Assembly (NCBI GenBank): GCA_964555235.1
Contig: CAZKRU010000122.1
Location: forward strand, 1-7,690
Direction: 5' to 3'
Source of the DNA: CAZKRU01 sp964555235
GTDB taxonomy: Bacteria; Verrucomicrobiota; Verrucomicrobiia; Methylacidiphilales; CAMAQI01
DNA: 7,690 nt
The translations under genes and the position numbers were made by a program. Numbering within the stretch: the first letter of the stretch is position 1; each line of letters begins with the position of its first letter. Under the pieces are notes generated by a model, which saw nothing but the letters and a program-made list of their open reading frames with translations, was not told where the DNA came from and did not search any database. Shown here piece by piece: positions 1 to 6,385 of this stretch.

Positions 1-640
1 TACCGTCCGGACGAAGATGTTCGACGCGAAAGGTGACTCCGGAGATCGGATGTGGGCGATCCGCAAGGCGTTCCACGGCGCTGCTCTGTTTCCAGCTTCG
101 AAAGGTGAGGAGGATGAGCGTGACGAGAATTCCCATCGGATACGCAATGCCGTAACCGACGACACTTTGGAGCGCGGCTTGGTGATTTCCGGCTCGCTCC
201 AAGCTCTCGGTCACCGCTCCCAACGCCGGGGTGTTGGTGAGGGATCCGCAAAAAACACCGATGATGAGTTCCCGATCGAGTCCCGAGCGCGGAATCCAAT
301 ACCAGGTCAGAAGAAAGGGGGTCATGATGCCCACCAATAAACAGAGATTCCATTGAAGACCCGTTTTCCGAAAGGCCCGGACAAAGCCCGGTCCCGACGC
401 GAGTCCAAAACAATAGAGAAAGAGAATCAATCCGAGCGTTTGAAATTCTGAGGGGAGGAGCCATTGCTGCTGGAATGCCCCGAATCCGAGTCCAACAAAT
501 AAAACGGCGACGACTCCGAGGCGAAATTGTCCGAAGAGTTTGAGCTCACCCAAAAAATAGCCGAGGGCAATGATCAAGAAGAGTCGTGCTGCCGGGGAGT
601 CGAGCAGAAAGCGGTCGGGATGTTGAAGCCATTCGAGCAT
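1..640 (-). CDS. AspT/YidE/YbjL-family membrane transporter, N-terminal part, cut by the left edge
   Basis: Reading the minus strand from the ATG at 640 gives 213 uninterrupted codons to the window edge. The protein is strongly hydrophobic, with likely membrane segments near residues 18-36, 43-58, 66-82, 96-114, 124-142 and 160-180. Family landmarks are visible: GLILFLYCFGL followed by SGPGF (residues 70-86), GSLTNTPALGA (132-142) and GYGIAYPMGI (162-171). These match the duplicated half-domain of the aspartate:alanine antiporter (AspT)/YidE/YbjL family, whose members are usually about 550 residues, with two membrane halves flanking two cytoplasmic RCK_C (TrkA_C) domains. The sequence here stops where the first RCK_C domain would begin. 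The substrate cannot be told. An in-frame TGA lies 56-58 bases upstream of the ATG. GGAG directly abuts the ATG, so an in-frame CTG about 30 bases upstream, behind AAGG, is a weaker alternative start. Confidence 0.85.
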   Translation of the reverse strand, partial: MLEWLQHPDRFLLDSPAARLFLIIALGYFLGELKLFGQFRLGVVAVLFVGLGFGAFQQQWLLPSEFQTLGLILFLYCFGLASGPGFVRAFRKTGLQWNLCLLVGIMTPFLLTWYWIPRSGLDRELIIGVFCGSLTNTPALGAVTESLERAGNHQAALQSVVGYGIAYPMGILVTLILLTFRSWKQSSAVERLADRPHPISGVTFRVEHLRPDG

Positions 641-727
641 CTCCGGAGAGATTAGAGGGTTGGCCGACAGATTCCAACCTTCAATTCTGGTGATGCCTCA
701 TCCCTATAGAATTCTTTCTTTTCGTCG

Positions 728-764
728 GTTTCGCGTGTTTCGCGGGAAAAATTCCTAAATTCCT
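728..764. repeat. Two adjacent short tandem repeats
   Basis: GTTTCGCGT (728-736) is followed directly by GTTTCGCGG (737-745), an 8-of-9 match. A few bases later AAATTCCT occurs twice in tandem (749-756 and 757-764, exact). They lie 89-125 bases upstream of the transporter start, in its leader or promoter region. Whether they are a fragment of a dispersed genomic repeat cannot be decided from one copy. Confidence 0.55.
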
Positions 765-948
765 GGTCTTCAGAAGCGAGAAGCAGCGTTCGCAGCACGT
801 TGGTTAAGAGGATCTTATGGGATTCATGAGATGCTCTCTTCTAAAAGCAGCCGGGGAGTTTTTTGGGGGATTGCTAGAGGGTGATTAAATTTTTTAGGAC
901 TTAATTTTTGCTACTGATTGAAGGAGTGAGATTTAAAGCAAATAAATA

Positions 949-977
949 TTGGTAATTACCTTCTCTTTTGCTAGAAT
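949..977 (+). promoter_or_regulatory. Candidate sigma70-type promoter of the PATR gene
   Basis: TTGGTA (949-954) and TAGAAT (972-977) are separated by exactly 17 bases and match the -35 and -10 consensus at 4/6 and 5/6 positions. Transcription would start about 7 bases after the -10 box, at or next to the GTG start codon at 984. There is no Shine-Dalgarno sequence in front of that GTG, which fits a leaderless transcript. This rests on pattern matching only. Confidence 0.35.
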
Positions 978-983
978 ATTCTT

Positions 984-3900
984 GTGCGTAATTGGGCCTT
1001 TTTTATTGCGTTGATGACAATCCCTTGTTCTTCTGGAATCGGGGCGGTTTATACGTGGGATGGAGGCGGGGCCAATACGAATTGGGCGACGGCTGCTAAT
1101 TGGAATCCAGATGGGGTTCCGGTCTCTGCGAATACGACGGATATTGTTTTTACGGGAAGCGTCCGACCGACAAATGTGCAAAATATTGCGACGCCGTTTA
1201 TTCTCAATGAGATGATTTTTAATGCAGCGATGGCGGCGGCCTGGACGGTGAGTGGAAATCAGATTCGTTTTGATGGAGCGGGGGCGGCATTGACTCAAAA
1301 TTCAACTTTCGCGGCAACCCTCAGTACCCCGATTAATCTTAACACAACGATCTTGGCCAATGGAACCGGAACGGGGGGCGTCACACTGAGCGGAGTGATC
1401 AGTGGAGCAGGTGGAATTACGAAATCGGGCACTCACATCCTTACCATGTCTGGCACGAATACCTATACGGGTGTGACGACGATCAATGATGGAATTTTAA
1501 GTGCAACGAGCAATGCGGCCTTGGGTTCGACGGCTGGGGGGACGGTGGTCAACAGCGGGGGAACGCTTCGATTGAGCGCGAATCGTACGATTGGAGCCGA
1601 GGCGCTAACCTTGAACGGAACGGGCTACACGGGCTTGGGGGCATTGCAAAATCTTTCCGGAACAAACACGTATCAGGGGGCAATTACGCTCGGTTCAAAT
1701 TCGACGATTACATCGACGGCAGGAACATTGACCCTTTCGACGGGAGCGCTCTCTTTAGGAAGTAATACTCTGACGTTTGATGGAGCTGGTGCCATTACGG
1801 ACAGCAAGGTGATGTCCGGAACGGGAAATATCATTAAGACGGGAACGGGAACGACGACAGTTTCTGGAGCGAATACCTACAGCGGAACGACGACGATTAA
1901 TAACGGAATTTTGAGTGCAACGAATGCGACGGCCTTGGGTTCGACGGCTGGGGGGACGGTGGTCAACAGCGGGGGAACGCTTCGATTGAGTAACAATATC
2001 ACGATTGGAGCAGAGGCACTGACATTGAACGGAACCGGTTATACCAGCTTAGGGGCCCTCCAAAATCTCTCAGGAAATAACACGTATCAAGGGGCTATTT
2101 CCCTCGGCTCCAATTCAACGATTACTTCGACTGCGGGAACTCTGACCCTCTCGACCGGTGGAATCAATTTGGGAGCTTCGACTTTAACCTTCAATGCCAG
2201 CACCGGGACGATTACGGAAAACTCCGTGATTAGCGGAACAGGAAACGTCATTAAGAGTGGAACCGGAATTCTGGCTTACGGAACCCAAAACAATACTTAT
2301 ACGGGGACTACGACGATTAATGATGGAACATTGACGCTCAATGGGACCGCCAATCAAAACAGCTCGATTCTCGGGAATGTGGTGATTGGAGATGGCGTTG
2401 GAGCCGCCAATAGCGCGACGCTTCAAAATTTACAGAATGAAGTGATTGCCAATACGGCGGCGGTCACGCTGGCTGCCGATGGTCGCTTTAACTTGAATGG
2501 AATGACGGAAACGGTCGGTTCCGTTGCGGGGTCGGGAAATATTGTTTTGGGAGCTGGACAGCTTATCACCGGTGGAAATAACAACTCAACCACCAGCACC
2601 AGTATCATGAGTGGTACTGGCGCGGTGACGAAAAACGGAACAGGAACATGGACGGTGAGCGGTGCCAATACGTACTCCGGGGCAACGACGATTAATAACG
2701 GAATTTTGAGTGCCACGACGGCGACGGCCTTGGGAACGACGGCGGGTGGGACGACGGTGAATAATGGTGGAACCCTTCGTTTGAGTAACAACATCACGAT
2801 TGGAGCAGAGGCGCTGACGTTGAACGGAACGGGCTACACAGGCTTGGGGGCATTACAAAATCTTTCCGGAACAAACACATATCAGGGGGCGATCACTCTC
2901 GGTTCTGATTCGGCGATTACTTCAACAGCAGGAACTTTGACGCTTTCGACGGGAGCCCTCGCTTTGGGAAGTAATACCCTGACGTTTGATGGAGCAGGAG
3001 CCATTACGGACAGCAAGGTGATGTCCGGAACGGGAAATATCATTAAGACGGGAACGGGAACGACGACAGTTTCTGGAGCGAATACCTACAGCGGAACGAC
3101 GACGATTAATAACGGAATTTTGAGTGCAACGAATGCGACGGCCTTGGGTTCGACGGCTGGGGGGACGGTGGTCAACAGCGGGGGAACGCTTCGATTGAGN
3201 NNNNNNNNNNNNNNNNNNNNNNNNNNNNNNNNNNNNNNNNNNNNNNNNNNNNNNNNNNNNNNNNNNNNNNNNNNNNNNNNNNNNNNNNNNNNNNNNNNNG
3301 GGCCCTCCAAAATCTCTCAGGAAATAACACGTATCAAGGGGCTATTTCCCTCGGTTCCGATTCGACAATAACTTCGACTGCGGGAACTTTGACCCTCTCG
3401 ACCGGTGGGATTAATTTGGGAGCTTCAACCTTAACGTTGAATGCCAATACCGGAACGATTACGGAAAATTCCATTATCAGTGGAACGGGGGGAGTAATCA
3501 AATCCGGTACCGGAACGGTGGCCTATGGTACTCAAAATAACACTTATACAGGAACCACGACGATTCAGAATGGAACACTGACGCTCAATGGAACAGCGAA
3601 TCAGAATAGTTCAATTGTAGGGAATGTGGTAATCGGAGATGGCGTGGGAGCTGCCAACAGTGCCACGCTTCAGAATCTCCAGAACGAAGTCATTTCAGAT
3701 ACTTCAGCGGTGATGATTAATAGTGACGGACGTTTTAATTTGAATGCGCGAACAGAAACCGTCGGCTCCGTTGCCGGGTCGGGGAACATTGTTCTGGGAA
3801 CCGGTGGGCATCTTAAAACGGGTGGGGACAACAGTTCGACAACGAGCTCCAGTATTATTAGTGGCGCAGGAGCGGTAACGAAGAATGGAACGGGAACGTG

Positions 3901-4507
3901 GAGTTTGACGGGGGCCAATACCTTTACGGGGGCAACGACGATCAATGCAGGAACGCTGGCAGTCAATGTTACGAACTCACTGCAAAGCACTTCGAATGTC
4001 ACGATTAATTCAGGCGGAACCCTTCTCTTAGGGGGAGGTGCAGGAATTACGAATCGCGTGAATAATGCAGCGACGGTGACGCTCGCGGGGGGGACGATTA
4101 ATACGGGTGGATTTACCGAGACGCTTGGGGCGTTAACGATGAGCGCAAATTCGGTGATTGATATGGGGACGGGAGCGAGTGTTCTGACCTTCGCGTCGAT
4201 CAATGTCACCGGAGGTGCTTTAACGGTTCAAAATTGGTCAGGCAGTCTAGCGGGTGGTGGTACGGATCGATTAGTCTTTACGAATACGGCCGGACTCACG
4301 GCAGGAGTTTTGAGCCAGATTCAATTCAATGGATATGGGATCGGAGCGCAGTTGATTGGAAACGAATTGGTTCCGATCGCGTTAATTCCTGAAGCTGAGA
4401 ATGTCGTTGCAGGACTTTTGCTGCTACTTTTGGCGGCAGGAGCACGGTATCGGAGTCTTAGGCTTTCGAAAAAGCAGCAAGTGCCGCTTGAAAACGCGCT
4501 CCGCTAG
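984..4507 (+). CDS. Secreted PATR (autotransporter-associated beta-strand) repeat protein with PEP-CTERM-like tail, split by an assembly gap
   Basis: The gene starts at GTG 984; an in-frame TAG at 972 leaves no other normal start. A signal peptide occupies residues 1 to about 21, ending SGIGA before VYTWDGGG. The N-terminal TWDGG...NW...AANW block is typical of this family. Seven PATR-type units (pattern SGTGxxxKxGTGTxxxSGANTYSGxTTINxGxL) begin near 1395, 1809, 2226, 2604, 3018, 3473 and 3854. They predict a long right-handed beta-helix rich in Gly, Thr, Asn and Ser. No autotransporter barrel follows. Instead the end has IPEAEN (from about 4385), a run of Leu/Ala and a basic RYRSLR segment, resembling a PEP-CTERM signal read by an exosortase. 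The 100 N at 3200-3299 break the frame artificially: bases 3302-4507 continue the same repeat in another frame. With the predicted 62-bp gap the protein is about 1161 residues. Exact binding function is unknown; a surface or extracellular structural or adhesive role is inferred. Confidence 0.85.
1791..1990 (+). repeat. 200-bp exact duplicate, first copy
   Basis: All 200 bases are identical to 3000-3199. The flanking parts of the two super-repeats differ at many synonymous positions; for example GGAGCTGGT just before this copy corresponds to GGAGCAGGA before the other. The last 50 bases also occur a third time, ending at 1576. Confidence 0.95.
3000..3199 (+). repeat. 200-bp exact duplicate, second copy, ending at the assembly gap
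   Basis: It is identical to 1791-1990 and ends at the first N. An assembly break exactly at the end of a perfect repeat is what a repeat-induced break looks like, so the sequence next to the gap should be treated with care. Confidence 0.95.
3200..3299. other. Assembly gap of 100 N, predicted true length 62 bp
   Basis: A run of exactly 100 N is the usual placeholder for a gap of unknown size. By alignment to the upstream repeat copy, the missing segment corresponds to 1991-2052 (62 bases), encoding about NNITIGAEALTLNGTGYTSL. A length of 62 leaves remainder 2 modulo 3, which is what is needed to join the frame before the gap to the frame after it. A longer gap holding extra whole repeat units would also fit. 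Confidence 0.8.
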
Positions 4508-4751
4508 GGGCCTCCGTCTCTCCTCGAATTATTTTTTCTCCTTCTAAAAAATCCAATTCCCAATTCTCTTCGTTTTGCGGGCGGTGAGTAACCTGCGGCT
4601 CATTTGGGAATCGTGTCGAACGCTTTCGGGCCTGCGCTCATGCGAAAACCCTGACATTGCTCCGATCCATGACAAGATCCAAAATCACAATCCCTAAACG
4701 AGGTATGATTGGAATTTGCATTCGTCTCAAAAAACATGTATTTTTAACTAC

Positions 4752-5000
4752 ATGGTCGCAACCGCTTATCGTTATATCGTGAAGACTCCCGGTCTTCGCG
4801 ATGGGAAAGCTCATATCGAGGGAACCCGAATTGGAGTGCATGACGTGATTGGTCTTCTTCAAAACGGAGAGACCATCGACACGGTCGGCACTTGCCTCGC
4901 GGGAATCACCAAATCTCAAGTTTACGAGTGCCTGGCTTTCTACGAAGACCACCGTGGTGAAATCGACTTGCTCGTCGCCCGTCAAATGTCCCCGGCATGA
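4752..5000 (+). CDS. DUF433 family protein, probable antitoxin
   Basis: This 82-residue protein shows the DUF433 pattern: YIVKTPGLRDGKAHIEGTRI (residues 8-27, family form 'GxPxIxGTRI'), then VHDVIGLLQNGETIDTV (29-45), then VYECLAFYEDHRGEID (57-72, family form 'AxxYYxxHxxEID'). DUF433 proteins are small helix-turn-helix-like proteins that commonly precede DUF5615 PIN-like proteins and are taken as their antitoxins, as in the VapB45/VapC45 type. The ATG at 4752 gives the usual family start. The frame extends to a TTG at 4716, but the extra 12 residues do not look like the family. No Shine-Dalgarno sequence precedes the ATG. A TATGAT box at 4704-4709 could be a -10 element, but no matching -35 was found. 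The stop overlaps the next start (ATGA). Confidence 0.85.
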   Translation: MVATAYRYIVKTPGLRDGKAHIEGTRIGVHDVIGLLQNGETIDTVGTCLAGITKSQVYECLAFYEDHRGEIDLLVARQMSPA

Positions 5001-5317
5001 CCTTCCTGTTGGATCAGGATGTGCCGGACGATCTGGCTTACTCGCTTGATTCAATGAGTCATGAGGTGATCCATCTGCGAGAAGTCTTGCCCGTCACCTC
5101 CAGCGACGAAGAAGTCCTCCGATATGCTCAAGTAAAAAACTATACGCTTATCACATGTAACCGGGATGACTTCCTTGGGCTTGCCCAGCGAATCACACAC
5201 TGCGGCATCATTGTTCTGATTCGTCGGAAAACACGAGCAGCCGAACGGGCCGCCTTGGTTCAACTGCTTGACCGGGCGGGAAATTCTGGAATCCTGAACA
5301 ATATAAATTTCGCATAA
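4997..5317 (+). CDS. DUF5615 family PIN-like protein, probable toxin
   Basis: This 106-residue protein has the compact PIN-like layout of DUF5615. FLLDQDVP (residues 3-10) holds the first acidic pair D6/D8, TSSDEEVLRYA (34-44) holds D37/E38/E39, and LITCNRDDF (51-59) holds D57/D58, followed by the strand GIIVLI (70-75). In PIN domains such acidic residues coordinate the metal ion used for RNA cleavage; all the expected clusters are present, so the copy looks intact. It overlaps the DUF433 gene by 4 bp (ATGA at 4997-5000), which suggests translational coupling and a shared transcript. A VapC-like ribonuclease toxin neutralised by its neighbour is the likely role, although RNase activity for DUF5615 members is inferred from fold. 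Confidence 0.85.
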   Translation: MTFLLDQDVPDDLAYSLDSMSHEVIHLREVLPVTSSDEEVLRYAQVKNYTLITCNRDDFLGLAQRITHCGIIVLIRRKTRAAERAALVQLLDRAGNSGILNNINFA

Positions 5318-5326
5318 AATAAAGCG

Positions 5327-5446
5327 CAGAGAGGGATTGGCCCCCCATCTCCCAGTGGCCCATCCGAACCACCGCCTCCGGCGAGGAAGAGACGCACTGT
5401 CCTCATCCCGCAACTGCGGGACTTCGGACAGAGAGGGATTCGGACA
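5327..5446. repeat. Structured repeat-like element flanked by 12-bp direct repeats
   Basis: CAGAGAGGGATT occurs at 5327-5338 and again at 5429-5440 (exact). Between them CGCC-TCC-GGCG forms a short palindrome, and a two-part hairpin spans 5397-5431: CTGTCC pairs with GGACAG outside, and TCCCGC pairs with GCGGGA around the loop AACT inside. TTCGGACA is repeated at 5423-5430 and 5439-5446. The element is richer in G+C than its surroundings and begins 10 bases after the toxin stop codon. It resembles a dispersed intergenic repeat or a small non-autonomous element, and the hairpin could also stabilise the transcript end. No T-run follows it, so it is not a classical terminator. Confidence 0.5.
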
Positions 5447-5538
5447 AAATTACCGTTATTTTCAGAGCTAAAATATCCTATTTTCACTCGTAATCAAGCA
5501 GAATTACAACCTACTCGAAAGCTACTCATGAAGATCCG

Positions 5539-5562
5539 TTCACTGGCAAATTCACTGGCAAT
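5539..5562. repeat. Tandem 12-mer, two copies
   Basis: TTCACTGGCAAA (5539-5550) is followed directly by TTCACTGGCAAT (5551-5562), matching at 11 of 12 positions. It lies in a non-coding A+T-rich stretch. Function is unknown; it could be a slippage duplication or a paired binding site. Confidence 0.6.
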
Positions 5563-5794
5563 TAAAATCGAAAAATCCGCCTGACAGCAATCGCCATTTG
5601 CCATATTGCGTCTCACTGTAAAATCCCATCAAAAACTTATTACAGGCACCGTCATTCGCCTCGATTCCACATTCTTCGCGACAGGTCATCGCCTTAATTT
5701 CACGCTTTTTTAGCCTTTTGAAAGACCGATAAAAAGCACTCAGACTCCTCTCCTAAGCTCCGCTTGAGGTCATAATTTCCATCCGGAAAAATCT

Positions 5795-5842
5795 TCGAAC
5801 AGAGCTCGAACGAACTTCGAACACCGTTCGAAGCTTGTTCGA
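5795..5842. repeat. Cluster of TTCGAA-type inverted repeats
   Basis: CTTCGAACACCGTTCGAAG (5815-5833) is a perfect 8-bp inverted repeat with a 3-base centre. Around it TCGAACA (5795-5801) and TGTTCGA (5836-5842) form an outer inverted pair, and CTCGAAC sits between. Five related half-sites in 48 bases suggest either operator sites for a dimeric DNA-binding protein or a stem-loop in RNA. No gene starts immediately beside it, so the target is unclear. Confidence 0.5.
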
Positions 5843-6176
5843 TCTTACGGCCAATAGTGGATGATGGGTCGCGAGAGGGATGTGAGATTCGGGAAGTCAG
5901 TGCTTTCATCGCCATCATTTCGAGTTTTTATGAGTAAAAAGAATGAGCCGCCAGTATTGCTTTAGATCTCAAAAAAGTTACTTCCTCTCTTTAAGTTGAT
6001 GGCGTTTAAGACGTTCGGGTGAATTTTCTGCGTGATTTTGGATAAAATTGATTCTTTTGGTCTCTCTGGAACAAATATTGTGTTGCTGGAGCCTTAAAAT
6101 GTTTTGAGACTGTATTACCTAAAGGTTGACAGAAATTGGAGATGTCTGTAGGCCTTTGGGGTCTAAAAGAAGAAAA

Positions 6177-6182
6177 AGGAGG
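6177..6182 (+). promoter_or_regulatory. Strong ribosome binding site of the small peptide gene
   Basis: AGGAGG stands 6 bases before ATG 6189. It decides the start of the 55-codon gene against the longer in-frame TTG at 6126, and it is the best Shine-Dalgarno sequence in the window. Confidence 0.85.
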
Positions 6183-6188
6183 TTTGAG

Positions 6189-6356
6189 ATGCGTAAAATG
6201 AAATGGTTGACCTTGGTTTCGATTCTGTTCGCGGTGGCTCATGCTTACTCGACGCCAGTCAAGGAGAACGCTCTGACAGGTAACAAGGCTGAAAAGGATT
6301 CTCGCTTGGACGATGGCACATGCCCTCCACCACCGCCCCCTCCTCCGGGTGAGTAA
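6189..6356 (+). CDS. Small exported peptide ending in eight prolines (function unknown)
   Basis: A 55-residue protein that I do not recognise. Residues 1-19 form a signal peptide: basic MRKMK, then a hydrophobic stretch, then AHA before Y20, an A-x-A type cleavage site. The mature part would be about 36 residues, charged and hydrophilic, and ends DDGTC followed by eight prolines (46-53) and GE. It has a single cysteine, C45, directly before the prolines. The eight proline codons use all four synonyms (CCT, CCA, CCG, CCC), so selection appears to act on the amino acids rather than on a simple DNA repeat. The start is fixed by AGGAGG six bases upstream. The RHS-like gene begins 29 bases after the stop, suggesting a shared transcript. 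The proline run is expected to need elongation factor P and could slow ribosomes just before the next gene. Confidence 0.7.
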   Translation: MRKMKWLTLVSILFAVAHAYSTPVKENALTGNKAEKDSRLDDGTCPPPPPPPPGE

Positions 6357-6385
6357 AACTCAAACGAACTTATTTAGAAAATCCG

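Larger units (their letters stand above)
641..983. other. Divergent intergenic region
   Basis: No coding frame is credible here. The region separates the minus-strand transporter from the plus-strand PATR gene, so it should carry both promoters. It contains two short tandem repeats (728-764) and an imperfect hairpin at 807-837: the arms AGAGGATCT and AGATGCTCT pair at 8 of 9 positions around a 13-base loop. A candidate promoter for the PATR gene lies at 949-977. The sequence becomes A+T-rich towards the PATR start. No transporter promoter stood out. Confidence 0.6.
1395..3853 (+). repeat. Two tandem copies of a 1209-bp (403-codon) intragenic super-repeat
   Basis: Copy 1 spans 1395-2603 and copy 2 runs from 2604 to about 3853, including the N gap. 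Landmarks recur at a fixed offset of 1209: 1395/2604, 1494/2703, 1791/3000 and 1809/3018. Beyond the gap, 2226 pairs with 3473, which is 1209 plus 38, exactly the surplus expected if a 62-base gap is written as 100 N. Inside each copy the first two subunits are offset by 414 bp (138 codons). A seventh, more divergent PATR unit follows. The unit is a multiple of three, so gain or loss of a copy keeps the frame. Confidence 0.85.
5318..6188. other. Long intergenic region (about 870 bp) without a convincing gene
   Basis: From left to right it holds a structured G+C-rich repeat element (5327-5446), an A+T-rich stretch, a tandem 12-mer (5539-5562), a cluster of TTCGAA inverted repeats (5795-5842) and an A+T-rich leader in front of the small peptide gene. 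A 72-codon minus-strand frame (5700-5918) exists but has no ribosome binding site and no recognisable protein features. A perfect TTGACA lies at 6126-6131, but no good -10 box stands 15-18 bases after it. No clear intrinsic terminator was found for the toxin gene. Confidence 0.6.

Noticed and set aside
17..340. 107-codon plus-strand frame at the left edge
   Set aside because: It is antisense to the clear AspT/YidE/YbjL-type membrane protein and encodes a low-complexity charged sequence with no family features.
1395..3963. Regularly repeated DNA resembling a repeat array such as CRISPR
   Set aside because: The units are protein-coding PATR repeats with a period of hundreds of bases and no short identical repeats separated by unique spacers.
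2184..4209. Several minus-strand frames of 80-179 codons inside the PATR gene
   Set aside because: They recur with the repeat units and are shadows caused by the repetitive composition of the sense gene.
3389..4507. Independent 372-codon gene starting at TTG 3389
   Set aside because: The same frame continues upstream to the gap with perfect repeat homology, and there is no ribosome binding site or signal peptide, so it is the 3' part of the gene starting at 984.
4716..4751. Longer N-terminus for the DUF433 protein from TTG 4716
   Set aside because: The 12 extra residues do not resemble the family start, and the ATG at 4752 gives the normal length.
5429..5446. tRNA T-arm-like sequence (reverse complement of GAGAGGGATTCGGAC)
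   Set aside because: No acceptor stem, anticodon arm or CCA end could be fitted around it.
5260..5487. Minus-strand frames across the structured repeat element, including the overlapping 5051-5413 frame
   Set aside because: They read through a palindromic intergenic element and the antisense of the toxin gene, and have no recognisable protein features.
5815..5833. SOS box of the CGAAC-N4-GTTCG type
   Set aside because: The spacer between CGAAC and GTTCG is 3 bases rather than 4, and no DNA-repair gene follows.
5700..5918. 72-codon minus-strand frame
   Set aside because: It has no Shine-Dalgarno sequence before its ATG, no signal peptide or motif, and contains the TTCGAA inverted-repeat cluster. 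A real small gene is not excluded, but support is too weak to annotate it.
6126..6131. Perfect -35 box TTGACA upstream of the small peptide gene
   Set aside because: No acceptable -10 box lies 15-18 bases downstream, so it is not annotated as a promoter.
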